Below are positions 12,657 to 24,165 of a stretch of DNA of 64,000 nucleotides, one piece after another. The notes beneath the pieces are model-generated. The model did not search any database. It was not told where the DNA came from and saw only the letters and a list, made by a program, of their open reading frames with translations. Location of the stretch: assembly GCF_048771995.1 (NCBI RefSeq), contig NC_133063.1, positions 10,708,063 to 10,772,062 on the forward strand, given 5' to 3'. The position numbers were made by a program, and so were the translations under genes. Origin of the DNA: Taeniopygia guttata. Lineage: Eukaryota; Chordata; Aves; Passeriformes; Estrildidae. Position 1 is the first letter of the stretch; each line of letters opens with the position of its first letter.

Positions 12657-15600
12657 CTGCTTTCGTCCAGCCAGCCTGTACTGCAGCAGGATCTTGTGCA
12701 TCCTTTGCACTTCTTCTTTGTGCCTCTTCTCCATTGCCTCCATCTTCCTCTGAGCTTCCCGCAACTCTGCCTGCAGCTTGTCCTTGATATTCAGGAAGAT
12801 AAGAGGAATCTTACTGGCATCCGCAATCTCGTTCAGGTTTCCTCTTTTGCACTCTCAAAAGCACTTGTGTTCAGCCCCTTCCTTCTGCTTCTCTACCCAG
12901 CTCTAACCCTTCCATCCTAGCTCTTCTTCCTGGTGCTCAGCGCTGCAGCCTGCCTGGCTCTGTGCTTCCAGTGCCTGCAATGGTCCTTGCCTCCCCTTTC
13001 CTCACATCTCCAGTTCATGTCCCCATCACTGCCCTTCCAAGCTCTTCTACCTGGCTAGTCAGGCTCACCTGTCCATTCTGCCGCTCCTTATTCAGCTCCT
13101 GCCTCAGCTGCTCTAGCTGCTGCTGCCTTTCATTTAGATCTCCCAGCAGCTGGCGCACCTTATCATCTAGAGCAGCCTTCTGGCTCTGGAGCTGCACAGA
13201 AACAAAGAGAAGACGGCTTTCAACGTCCCACACACCACTTGTGTGGCAACCAAGACTGATGTGCTCATGCCTTCCAAAAGCAGTTTCTTCTCATTCCTGT
13301 ATTTACCAAGGGCCAGCTAAGAGACAATCCCAGACAGACAGACAGTGTCCAGAGAAGCTGTGCCCATAAGGGGCCCAGAGGAGTCCAAACCAACACACAA
13401 ACTCTCTTTTCACACTCTGTGCCTCTTGACTGTCTCTGCTTCTTTGCCCATCCAGGTTGCATGATGGCAATTTACTGCTTCATCTCAAGCAGCCTTTTCT
13501 CCTCTCCCCTCTGTACCTCTGCCACCAAGTTGATCCATTGCTCCAGCTTCTCCTGTGCCTTCAAACTCTGTTGTTCCAGCTTGCTTTCCTGATGAGTGGA
13601 AGAGACACGTCCAGATGAAGTCCCACCAATGCTCCCCAAAGGAAAAACAGAAGCTTCATCCCTCCAACAACCCCCGCACCTGAAGAGGGCACACTAGTGG
13701 CTTTGTGCCCTCCAGCACCTGGGAGGAGCTCCAGCACGGCTAAGGAAAGGAGAGGTCACCTTCCTTCCCTGCTCTGATGGCTGCCTGTTTCCTGGGCCCC
13801 CCCTCTTCAGGATTTCTGCCTGTTCTCAGAGGCTCTGTCCTCAGATTGCCCTGCCCTTTGGTCAAGGAAAAGCTGCAGATGGACTGCAGGATGAGGACGA
13901 CAGCAGCACCTCGATGACCCAGTCACAAGACAGGCCACCAGCTGAAGTACCAGCACCAGGAGGCCTGTTGCAACTGCTTCAGGCTCCAAGGGAAGACCTC
14001 TGTCCGCTGGGGAAGGACAGAAAGCAAGGAACCCAGTTGCTGGGACTGCAGCTGGCAGCAAGGTCAGCAGCAGTCTGCTGCATGGCACCAGGCTGTGGGG
14101 AAAATGCTGCCCCTTCGCTGCCATGCTTTGGGTGGTGACCACCCAGCCTCCTGGGGAACTTGGCTTATGGCCATGCTGAACCTGTGGCTGCATATACTGT
14201 CCCAGCACTGTCCTCTGGGTCTTCACAGGCCTTCAAGTAGGAGCTCTTGAACCCCTCTGCTGCCTGGCCCAGCAATGTGTAGTCTACAGCAGATGCTTGA
14301 GACCATGTCACATACTCAGGCTGCTCTTCTGCTAAGCCAGCCCTTCAAAGTCGCTGGAAAACTTCAGGGATGTACTGTTTCTTACCAGGTTTTGCACAAT
14401 CTTCCTTTTCTTCGCTTCCTCAGCAGCTTGCCAGAGTCTCAGAGCCTTGCTGCACTGCTCTTCTGCCCAGCGGAGCTGTTGAGCCATGTCTTCACATTGC
14501 TGCTTGCTGAAAGATCTTACAGCCAGCAGCTCACGACGAAGGCCCCTCACATCCTCTGCAAACGTGACACACAGGAACAGTCAGAGACTGCACAAGCAGA
14601 AGAATCTGCTGACCTTAAGCCCCTTCAGTTTCAGGCAAGGAGGAACCTGCCCTCAGCTCCTTCACTCCTCACAAGCCCTGCAGACAGAGCTGCCTGTGGC
14701 GCGACTGCACTGGCCAGGGCCATCAGCAGAAACAAAGCGCACGAGGCTCTCACCGAGTATCAGCTCCTTGGCCTGCCTGGCTGTGCGCACTTGGGCTTCC
14801 AGGCAGCTCCTGGCCGTCTCCAGCTCCGATACGTGCTGCTGAGCCTCCAGCAGGCTGCTTTGCAGGCTCTCCTTCTCTGACCTGCAAGTTGTGAAGATGG
14901 AGAGCAATAGTTCCTGGCACACAGGGCCAGTTTCTCCAGTGTGGCACATCTTAAGATGTGCCTTAAGATCCCTGTACCTTAGGCTGGAAAACAGCTTGCA
15001 TGGAAGCTCAGACAAAGCAGGACAATTTTACCACTTCAAATACAGAGCAGGCCCCTCCAGGTGACTGGGAAGCCTTGCCTCGTGTCCTAGGCCAGCACAG
15101 AAAGCCCAGCTGAGTTTGAGCTCAGTGGACAAAGCTCAAATTGCTGTTGCCTGACTTATCACACACGGGTGGCTGTGCCCACAAAGTCTCTGCAAATGAG
15201 CAAAAGGCCAGCCGCTGCTCACAGCCCTGAGCTCACCAGCACTTCCAAGTCACTCTGCAGGGGGATAGAACAGCGTTCTCCTGGCTGGCCCGTCAATGTT
15301 TCATGCTATTCCTCATGTGCATATAGGTACTTGGCTTGCCAGGCACTCTCTAAGGAAAAGGGACTAAAGGAATTCACCAAACGATAGAGTGAAACCTCCA
15401 GCTTCTAGCAGCACGAGTAGGAATCCTGAACTAGGTTTTTATCTGAACAAGAACTGTCTAGGAAAAGGAGAGACACACAGCCATCCTGCCATTTAAATCA
15501 TTGGAAGATCATGAACAAGAACACTTGCTACCTTTCTTTATGGCTAACTACGCCAGCAGTGCCCAAGTGATTTGGCACTCTTTAAAAAAAGGAAGAGGCA

Positions 15601-18600
15601 CCAGCCAAAGGGACCTTGACAGGTTACAGAAGTGGGTGGACAAGTGGGCAAGTATCAGTGCTCAGCAAGGATCCCTAGAGACTGTTGAGAAGTCACAAGA
15701 CCTTTCCTTGCTGCTGCTGCTGCTGCTGCTGTTGCTGCTCCTATTAAGCTACTCTAGGTCCTGCATCCTACTCCACAAGAGTGAGCTCTCAAGGGTTGCA
15801 AGATTTGCAGCATGACCCTCCATCTTCAGCTGAAGGGTCAGCACCCGACTCACAACATTCACATGTAAGAGCCTTGAATTCTGAAAATCCCCCGTCAAAC
15901 TATTTGGCAAGGAAAAACTGATGTTCAGATGCAACAAAGGAGAAAGCAAAACCAGAGGGAAACTTCCGATTTCAGGAAACATCTGCACCGTTTCCCTTGT
16001 ACTCAAGTCAGTGCCAAGTTGGTTTGCTTTGCACTTGTCACAGGAATGTGCAAGAGGTCCCAAGCAGGTGCCCAAAAGAGCTTGGAGAGCTTGAGTTGGC
16101 AGAAAAATCACATTCAGATCAGAGTATCGTTTTCTTTTTCTCATGTCTCTTTGCCTCCCTGTCTGAGAAACATCAGGAGAGCACACAGGAGGCGGTAAAT
16201 CCTGACTGGTGGTAATGCTCACCACCTTTGTAATTACAGACTTTCAATAATGTCCCACCCTGGGTCTCCTCCCTGCCTTTACCTGGCTTCTGCCAGCTGC
16301 TCTGAAACGCCCCGTAGGTCCCGCTCCGTGGCTCTCAGTCGGGCTTCCAGGGCAGTGTTCTCTTTCACCAGCGCCGCCTTCTCTCTGCACACCTGGGACA
16401 GTGTCTGCCCTGGGAGAGAGAACTCCTGCCCCAGCTTCTCCAGGCCCCTGTGGGCTGGCCGCTGCGGGCGGCAAACCTGCAAGAGGGGGCAGCATTTTTC
16501 AAGTGGAACAACAACAACAGCAACAACACAGGCTCGGTCCTAGCTTGCTGCCAGAAGCAGCATTCGGCGGGGGGGGGGGGTCTGGGTAGGACAAGTCCCT
16601 CTCCCCACAAGTGCTGCCTAGGAGGAAGGTGAGCGTACCTTTGGTGCCACCAGAGGAAATGCTTCCTGCAGTAGATCCCTCTGAGGCGGCGTTTCCACGG
16701 GGGTCAGTTCTGCCACTTCAAACACCCTCTCTAGGGAGGAGTGGCGCTTTCTCTCAGATGCAGCCAACTCCTTCCATCTGCAACAAGGGGACAGACAAAC
16801 AAGCCTTTAAGTGCAACACAGTCGCCTTGCAAAACCAGCACTACATACCATGCCCCACATAAGGCATCTCAGGCCCTTCCAACAGCCCTCTGCTTCCACC
16901 TCAAGAGATGGCTGCAATTCCCTCCCTAGACCCGCATCTCTCTTTGTCATTCCTTCAGGTGAAAGAGTCGCCACTGAGGAAGTCAAACAAGCTTCCACAA
17001 GCCACAGAACACTTCCAGAAAGCTCAGGTACTCTCAGCATAACAGCTTCCCTGCCTGCTAGGCCCAACACTCCTTTCTGATGCAGTGAGCACTGGACTTG
17101 CAAAAGCTTTTCTTTGGCTAAGACACGCTTGCCAAGTCTAAATGAGCAGTCCCACAAATGCTCCTGCTTTCACTAGCGAAACAAAGAATGAGCCTGCAAG
17201 TTACAGCTTGGGGAGGAGGTGGGTACGATTTTCCAGTTCAATAAGCAAAGGATCCCAAGATGGTTTAGGCTGGCAGGGACCCCAGGGAGCCTCTAGCCCA
17301 GAGTTCACCTCCAAGCAATTGGGGTCAGCATCTGGCCAGGCTGCTCAAGTCTCTATCCACCTGGGCCTTCCAAATTTCAAGGGTGGAATCTGCACATGCT
17401 CTCTGAGGCACTTGTTCTGCTGCATGATTGTCTTTGCAGGTCAGTGCTTTGCTGTCCTTAAGCCCAGCCTGAACCTCCCTTGCTTTTACTCTGGTCTAGT
17501 TCAGAATGCTTTTTGTCAAGGTTCGAGAAGCGAGTCCCAGGAAGCAGCTTTGCTCTAGGTCGGTCTGCAGCCAGACCTGCCCTGGGCTGCCTTCTCCCGT
17601 CTGTGCTGAGCAAGTCAAATAGTGAAAAGCCAAATTTGTTCTTTGGTCCTGGGCCTCCTAAAGCCCAGCAAGGCCCACCCCTGCTCAGAGAAAGTGAGAA
17701 AGCTTAACACGCACCTCAGCTCCCGGGCGCCGCGCACTCTAGCCGTGCTCTCGTGCCGCTCCGCCTTTCCTGCCTGGACCGAGGAGTCCCGACTGGCGAG
17801 AACTTCTCCTAGCGGGACCTGCAAGGATTGGGCAGGGAAAAAGCACAAAGCAGCAATGAGGAGGAGGGAAGTTGGCTCCTGACAGCTGGCAGAAGCAGCA
17901 AGCAGAGACACAGCTCACCTGAAGGCAAAATCTATTGTGTGGGACCGTTTAGGCGGTGTTTAGGTGCTGTTTATGTCCCAACTAACTCATGAGTTGCTCT
18001 GGAAATGTCTGAGGAGAAGCAGGGAATATTTCCCTGCCCAGCTCTGGTCAACTGGCTTCCCCTCAGGATTTCAGGCCTTGGAGAGCAGCCAATAGGAACT
18101 GCATTCCAGCCCTTTACAGACAGACCTTGTCTCTGCCATGCAGAGCTGCTCAGAATTCTTCTCAGCAAACTTGGGTCATGTCAAAGTTTAGGGTGTAGCT
18201 GCAGTAGTGACTGCAGCTACTTAGATAGGCCATGGAGAGGGGTAGGTCCCTGCAGGCAACAGTGGCTCCTCCATACCCCACAGGCCTGTGAACTGCGCCT
18301 TAGCACCTCTCCCTCTGCTGCCAGCAGGGAGCCCGCACAGACTCTGCACAAAGGGGCTGACTTTTGCACCAGTAGCACTAAAGGGCATTGTGCTACCGCT
18401 TATCTCACAGCACGGGAAGTTCAGAGTCCCTGAGAGTGCCAGGAAAATGACGCCTGCATATGAAAGTTCAGATCCCATTTCCCATGCGTCAGTGGCTGAG
18501 CTGAAGAGCTAGGTCATGGCAGGACTCCAGCCCACATCAGCCATCTTCAGCCACCGAGGGCAAGTGCTGCCTGCTCAGAAACTTGCATGCAGCTCTGCAC

Positions 18601-19774
18601 TGCACCACAGCTTTGCACTGAAGGAGCTATTTCAGCCTGCCTACAATCAGCATGCAGCCTCCTGTCTGCAGAGCTTGACTTTCATTAGTGAAAACCTCTT
18701 CAGTGGAAAAGGAGGAAACGGATGGAATCCTTTTGGAAGTGTTCCTGCACACATTGACTTTGGGGACTTTCTTTCGGCCTGCCAGGCTGCTGCTCTACTG
18801 CAACAGGCCAAGGCCACAGCTTTCTCCACAATCCTCAGACACCAGGAATGCCAAGGGTGCCCGTCCCACTCACCGAAGCGCGCACTTGACTCCTTCCTCC
18901 TCGGAGTCGACCTGCCGGGAAGAAGGGAAAATGAACCAGGGGCTGTTAGAAATCTCTCTGTGCTGAGGAGTCCCACAGAGCAAGTCCAGCCAAGCGGAGA
19001 GCGTTTTCCTTTCACAACATCCCTCTGGGAGCAACACTTCTTTAGCACAGCCAGCGAGACTGCAGGCCACTACCCTAGGCTGTGTCTACCTTTTGCTCAG
19101 CTTTGCCACTAAGGAACCAGAAACTTGGCCGAGAAGTTGCAAATTCTTCCTTAGCAGTCCCTGCCTGCATTCGAGCCTGTTGTCCAGCCTGCAGCTAAAG
19201 CAGCTGTTTTCTCCTCTCTTTCCTGGACTTGCTTTTTCTTTTTGTAAATTGCACGCAGCATGTCCCACGCGGTTGCTGTAAACAATTCCCCACCAAAGCT
19301 CCCACCAAACCCCTCTTAGCGCTTGCAGTTCTGTTGGGACACAGCACAGGCCCAGCTCCGGCCTTCAGGAGCACGCACCAGCTGCTCGGCACTTTTCCCT
19401 TCAGCGCAAAGCCAATCCCTCTTGTAGCACACACTGGAGTTGCACTTAGACAGGCACATCCTTAAAGGATGGAATGCAGAAAAAATGCTGCTTTTCCTCA
19501 GTTCTGGAGAGAACCAAACCGTTTTTAGAAGGACGCCTGCAAATCTTGCCCAGTCTGCATTTGGAAGTTCCCACACCCTGCTAGGCCAGAGACAGCCCCT
19601 TTTTAGGTGAAGCTGTTGACAGGAGCTTCACCAAACAGATGGCATCTTTATGCCGTTTTTGTTTCAATGTGCTGCCCCAAGGAAAAACTTGGATTTACCA
19701 GTCAAACGACGAAAAGCTTTCCGAGGAGCCACCAATGAAAAGGCGCTGCTGACTGCTCTACGGATTCGCTCCAT
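12657..19774 (-). CDS. CEP250/rootletin-like coiled-coil exons (10); 5' half of a possible chimeric gene
   Basis: Exons on the minus strand: 19774-19699 (ATG), 18911-18874, 17818-17715, 16777-16639, 16476-16283, 14881-14754, 14555-14386, 13588-13517, 13191-13069, 12782-12657; 1,170 bp, phases consistent, no stop. The protein starts MERIRRAVSSAFSLVAPRKA (basic leader, unknown), then a charged linker, then a long coiled coil. The segment VCREKAALVKENTALEARLR, SEKESLQSSLLEAQQHVSEL and RTARQAKELILG closely follows a stretch of vertebrate CEP250 (C-NAP1), and more loosely rootletin; both are centrosome-linker coiled coils. The last exon ends in phase 0, and the Ser/Pro-rich PAK exon at 12,080 begins in phase 0, so the two halves can splice directly into 738 residues. 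Weak points: exon 2 is only 38 bp and also reads VDSEEEGVKCALR in another frame; exon 8 depends on an internal GTACAG donor, since the frame beyond it meets TAA at 13,472; and exon 10 has a poor acceptor (ATCAAG). Alternatively this could be a separate CEP250-like gene. Confidence 0.72.
15708..15740. repeat. (CTG)n trinucleotide repeat
   Basis: About nine near-perfect CTG units, with one TTG interruption, in the intron between two coiled-coil exons. Confidence 0.85.
17250..17480 (-). mobile_element. Old CR1 LINE fragment
   Basis: In minus orientation this follows the CR1 3' region: GGCAGGGACCCCAGGGAG, CTAGCCCAGAGTTCACC, then GCTGCTCAAGTCTC. It is strongly diverged and sits in an intron of the coiled-coil gene. 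Confidence 0.5.
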
Positions 19775-20530
19775 GGTTTGAGCAGTGCTGCTCAAGTCCG
19801 TAGGCCAGGGGAACAAAAAACGGAAACAAACCCCCTCTTGCACAAGTCCCCAGACTGTGCAAGGAAAAAAGGGGAGAAACAGGACACTTGCACAACTCCA
19901 CAAACTGCTCAAGAAACTACAGACACAAAAGGACACCTGCTGTAATCTGAGAACAGCACAGCTGAGGTGATCCTCCTGCAATGAGCGCGCCAAGAGCTGC
20001 TCTGGACGCTGAGGCCTTGCAGGCACCAGGAGAACCTCCTGCTGACAGCGCTGTGACCTGGCAGCCCTCTGCTGACATCACAATAGCAGCCGTTCCGGGT
20101 TGCTCTGTGGATTCATGCATAGCAAACAAACCTTCTCTGCAGCTGACAGAAAAGAAAAGCCTGGAAAGATCTCCTCTGCCCCAAAGCAGCACAAAAGCCC
20201 CTTGCAGTCCATAAGCCACAGCTCAAAGGAAGCAAGAGTAACACAAAACAGGCACCAAGCCCATACACCCTGTACGCCAAGCTGAACACCGAGAGAGAAC
20301 CAGGATGTGAGGAAACCAAAGGCAGCGGGCCCTTTTGGTCAGCAGTGCTTCTGACTAAAGCCAATTTTAAATTTGCTTTTAAATCCTCTGGATGAAATTG
20401 TGCTTTGCTTATTTTGCTAATATCCCGGAGAGTTCCCTAAACTGGAATGCCTGTCATTCCTGCCCATTTACTGCACGGCTAACATCAACCAGCACATTGT
20501 AGGGCTTGCTGAAGGAAGAATAACACCTAG
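19575..20530. repeat. Left arm of an inverted duplication
   Basis: The reverse complement of this arm recurs at about 23,475-24,165. Shared landmarks in mirrored order are: the GCATCTTTATGCC block near 19,640 (24,105 on the right), the 76-bp first coding exon, the minisatellite units, the AAGCAGCACAAAAGCCC/GGGCTTTATGTTGCTT block (20,190 and 23,700) and the AACATCAACCAGCA/TGCTGGTTGATGTT block (20,481 and 23,527). The arms are diverged, about 3 kb apart, and hold the 5' end of the coiled-coil/PAK gene. Confidence 0.75.
19805..19955. repeat. Degenerate ~48-bp minisatellite, left copy
   Basis: About three units are recognisable by eye, each near 48 bp. Each centres on AGGACACYTGCACAANTCC followed by an ACANACT step and an A-rich joint. 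They lie directly upstream (5') of the ATG of the minus-strand coiled-coil gene. The same units occur at 23.7-24.4 kb on the other strand. Confidence 0.55.
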
Positions 20531-20949
20531 GTGGGGAGAAAAAGCCAAGTAACCAACCTGCTGCACACACAGCACACTGCTGCTGCACAATCCCAGCACC
20601 TCCAAGAAGCCTTTGGGGTCTGTGACTCACTTCTGGCAACTTCCTTGGGCACACATCGGAGAGTCACAGAGATCTGACTCTAATGGACGCACAGAAAGAA
20701 GGAAAAGGAAGTCAAATCCCAGTGCGGGGCAACATAGAAGCTGCTGTGGGGAGGAAATCAGTGCAGCAAAATGGGCAAGTCCCACCTAAAAGGGAGGAGA
20801 CCATGAGGCAGAGAGCAAAGAGCTCAGCCGGTGGGCACACCTTAGGAAGGCAGGCTCAGGGAAACAGAGCAACCACAAGCCTTCGAAAGCTCAGAAGCTT
20901 CCTTCCAGGCTGCATATTGTCCTGATGAAAATTCCCTCTGTGTGTCCGA

Positions 20950-21440
20950 CTGAAAGTCAGGACTGTTGCCGTGAGAGGAGGGAGGGAGAGGCGGCGGCCG
21001 CTTTCCCCTCGGCTCTGCGAGGCTCAGTTCACCCGGGAACAGACGAAACGGCGACACGGGGCTCGGGTGCAAACACGTGTTCACTGTGGGAGCGTGTCCC
21101 GAGACCCCGGGGTACCGAGCAGGGCTCGGGTATAGCCCGTGCCGGGGGCGGGGGGGAAGCTGAGCCGCGGCCAACGGGACGGGAGGCAGGGGACAGGGGC
21201 AGGGAAACCCCGGGGGCTGCAACGGGAAAGCCGCGGGGAGGGGCAGGGACGGCCCGCCTGGTGAGGGGAAAGGCGGGGGGGCGGGGGACCGGGACCGGAC
21301 CGCATGGTGAGGGGGAGAGATAAGGGAACGCAGGGTCGGGACAAGGGACCGTGGGGGGAAGGGGCAGTGAGAAGGGGACGCAGGACAAAGAGGGAACACG
21401 AGGGAAGGGGGGAGGGGGGATGGGGAGGAAAAAGAGAAAA
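20950..21440. promoter_or_regulatory. CpG island between two head-to-head 5' ends
   Basis: This is a very GC-rich, CpG-dense stretch with GGGGCGGGG-type and GGGACCGGGACCGGAC-type runs, in clear contrast to its flanks. It lies about 1.2-1.7 kb upstream of the ATG of the minus-strand coiled-coil gene and about 2.5 kb upstream of the decayed plus-strand copy of that exon, so it is the natural candidate for a shared or bidirectional promoter. Long proline-rich frames inside it are composition artefacts. No TATA box or transcription start was identified. Confidence 0.5.
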
Positions 21441-22220
21441 TTACAAATCCTACACAGGACAGTTCTCAAGAAATGTCCGATTAGATGACAAATGCCTTTG
21501 GATCTACAGACACCACATTTGTGCCTTACTAGTGTCCTAATCCCAAAGCTTTAAAATGTTGGTGAGTGACCCTCATTTCCTCAGGCCTAGAGATCAGGCA
21601 GTAGTTTCAAACGTGCCCTGCCTACAAAACAGTCTGCATAGCTATGCATACCATTTTCTGCCCACTATTCACAAAACACTGCTGTGTCCTCAAAGGAAAG
21701 CAGCAGAAAGCTCTAGCAACCTGCCCCCAGCCCAAGAGCTTCCAACCAATTTTTTCCTCTACTTTCTACATCCTACGTCTTAGCAAAAGTCGTTCCTGCC
21801 AGCACAGTGAACTGGAGACAGAGCATTCGTTCACGTGCAACAGTGCGGGTTGGTGTTGCAGCCTGAGAGCTGGGACACAGGAGCTTGGGCAACTGAGTTT
21901 TTAGAAGCAACAGCAGCCAGAGAACGAGGCTGGGGGTGACTGCTTGGGGAGGAAAGTGGCCCAGCAATGGCATTGCACACAAGCTGTGAAGGAGGCACTA
22001 TCAGCATGACAGCCCTAATAATGCCACACAAACCCTCATAGTTTTACACTGGATTCATTGGACGCTGGCTGCTCTGCATGTATGTCCATGCTGCCACCTT
22101 GATAACCTTTTGGAAGCAGTCAGAGCTAGCAGGATTCAGCCAGCATCAGGAGCTGATGCAGCCTGAGAATGTGCTGATTTACAGAGGCTTCTGGCTTCCA
22201 AGGTGAAGCCAAGGCAAACC

Positions 22221-22243
22221 CTGCTGCTGCTGCTGCTGCTGCT
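22221..22243. repeat. (CTG)n trinucleotide repeat
   Basis: Seven to eight perfect CTG units in otherwise mixed sequence between the two inverted arms. Confidence 0.85.
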
Positions 22244-22816
22244 CTGCCAGAGAGCCCCAGCTGGGCAGGGATGGCACCACTGTGCCGCGGGCTGTTTCTT
22301 CTTCCAGAGCTGGGCGCTGCTTTTGAGCCAGTAAATACAGCTGGTGGGAGAACAAATGGGCCTTTTCATGTGCCAGCACTTAGGCACACACTAGGGCCAC
22401 CTACAGGGGAGACTTTCGGCCCCCACAAAGCAAAGCAGAGGGACACAGTTGGAAAACGCTTCCTTTACAGCCGCCATCGCTCTTGGAAAAGAAGGGACCC
22501 GAGTGACAGGACGAGCTTGCTTGGATTTTCCCCCTGAGAGCAGCCTGGTAATGCTGCTTGCTGTCACAGGGCTTTGTGCCTCCCAGGAAACTCCACAGAC
22601 TCACTTGGCTTCCTCCTTTCTAACACATGGCCGCGGTTAACTGCCAAGAGGATGAGCAGTGTAAGCCATTCCTCAGCAAAAGCCAATCCCTCAAAGAAAT
22701 GCTGATTCCAGCGGGATTTAGGCCCAAGTGTTGTTCTCAAGAGCACTGAGGTTCAGGTTCCAGCAGCAAGACAAGAGCAGGCAGCTTGGCAGGCCTCCAT
22801 TACCCCCAGCACTCAC

Positions 22817-22937
22817 CTGCCTTGCGAATTCCTCTGCTTCCTGTAGCCATTGGCTGAACTCCTGTTCTTGATCTGCGGCCTTCTCCTGTTCCCCGTGGGA
22901 CTGGCACCTGAGGCACTGAGGCACCTTAGGAGGAAGT
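22817..22937 (-). CDS. Orphan coiled-coil exon
   Basis: A minus-strand exon of 121 bp is bounded by a good acceptor (CATTCTGTTCTAG) and a good donor (CAG/GTGAGTG). It enters in phase 2, leaves in phase 0 and encodes 40 further residues, including EQEKAADQEQEFSQWLQEAE, a charged amphipathic helix in the style of the coiled-coil exons at 12.6-16.5 kb. It lies upstream of the first coding exon of the minus-strand gene but cannot be joined to it in frame. It may belong to an upstream or alternative transcript, or be left over from another member of the duplicated family. No partner exon was found within the window. Confidence 0.45.
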
Positions 22938-23474
22938 CTAGAACAGAATGACAGAGGAGAAGTCCACAGAACCTGCATTTTGGATTGTTTGCCTGTTTGG
23001 TGCTTGGAACTGTCTGCAGCAGACATGGAGTTTGCAGATCAGTGAGCTATACAGCCCAGAAAAGAAAAGACTAGGCTCAGGAAAACAGGATCAATTTACT
23101 CAGCTCCTGCAGGCCAGAAATGAGCGTGCAGCAAAGGACTGAAAAGTGCAGTACTACTATGCAACACTCACATCCATGGAGGAATCTGAGCTTGCAGGTT
23201 TCCCACAAGCCAAAGGGAGTGGGTTTTTGCAAAGGTACCAGGAGCTCAGTGTTGGACAGGAAACTTTGTCAAGAGAAGGGCTGAATTGGGACCCGGTGGA
23301 AGTGAAAAGAATTGACAAATGCACCCATGGGTGCACCCAGACTGTGAGGGCTGCCCCAAGGGCACCCCCGGCTATGCACAAGATGTGGGCACTGCAGAGG
23401 ACGTGTCCCTGCCATATTGCCAATATAATCACTGCTCCAGTGTCATGCAAACACATATGGGTGATTTGTTCCTC

Positions 23475-24165
23475 GGCATCTTTTCTCCACTAAAAAATCG
23501 TTCTTCCTTCAGTGAGCCCCACAACTTGCTGGTTGATGTTAGCCATGCAGTAAATGAGTGGGAATGACAGAAATTCCAATTTAAGGAACTAGTTTTAGTC
23601 AGAAGCACTGGTGGCCAAAGTACAGGTTGTGGGGGCTTGGGGTGTGTTCTGCATTCCTCTTGGATCCTTTGAGCTATGGATTATGCACTGCAAGTGGGCT
23701 TTATGTTGCTTTGGGACAGTGTGCGCCCTGTCAAAGGAGTCCTTTTTGTCACCTGATGCTGTAAAGTCTGTGGACAAATGCAGGCATCCTTTTTTTTCCC
23801 CTGCAATTGTAGGGTGTGCAGAGATGTGCACGTGTCCTTTAATTTTGCCTTCTTATGCAGTTGGCCAATTGCTGCAGCTAACCCTTTTTTCTCCTTTTCC
23901 TTGTAAAGTCTGGGGACTTGTGCAAGTGGGTCCTTTTTCATTTTTGTTTCCTGGCCTGTAGACTCGAGCAACACTGATCAAATGATGGAGTGAATCCATA
24001 GAGCAGTTGGCAGGGCTTTCTCGTTGGTATCATCCTGCAAAGTTTTTAATGGTCTGACAGGTAAGTAAAAGTTTTTTTCACTGGGGCAAAACAAAGATGG
24101 CATAAAGATGGCATATGTTTGGTAAAGCTCCTGCCAAGAGCTTCAGCTAAAAAGGGAGTGTCTCT
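23475..24165. repeat. Right arm of an inverted duplication
   Basis: This is the reverse-complement partner of about 19,575-20,530, with the same landmarks in mirrored order. It carries a decayed first exon on the plus strand and, beyond it, further minisatellite units. The GC-rich duplicated block ends about here; AT-rich DNA without gene signals begins near 24.4 kb. Confidence 0.75.

Noticed and set aside
18870-18911. Alternative reading VDSEEEGVKCALR for the 38-bp exon 2
   Set aside because: It looks protein-like, but its exit phase brings a stop in exon 3. The phase-1 entry from exon 1 gives the other frame and continues openly.
20842-21469. Long proline-rich frames on the minus strand (up to 185 codons)
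   Set aside because: They lie in the CpG island, overlap each other in several frames and are low-complexity; this is expected from GC-rich DNA without stops.
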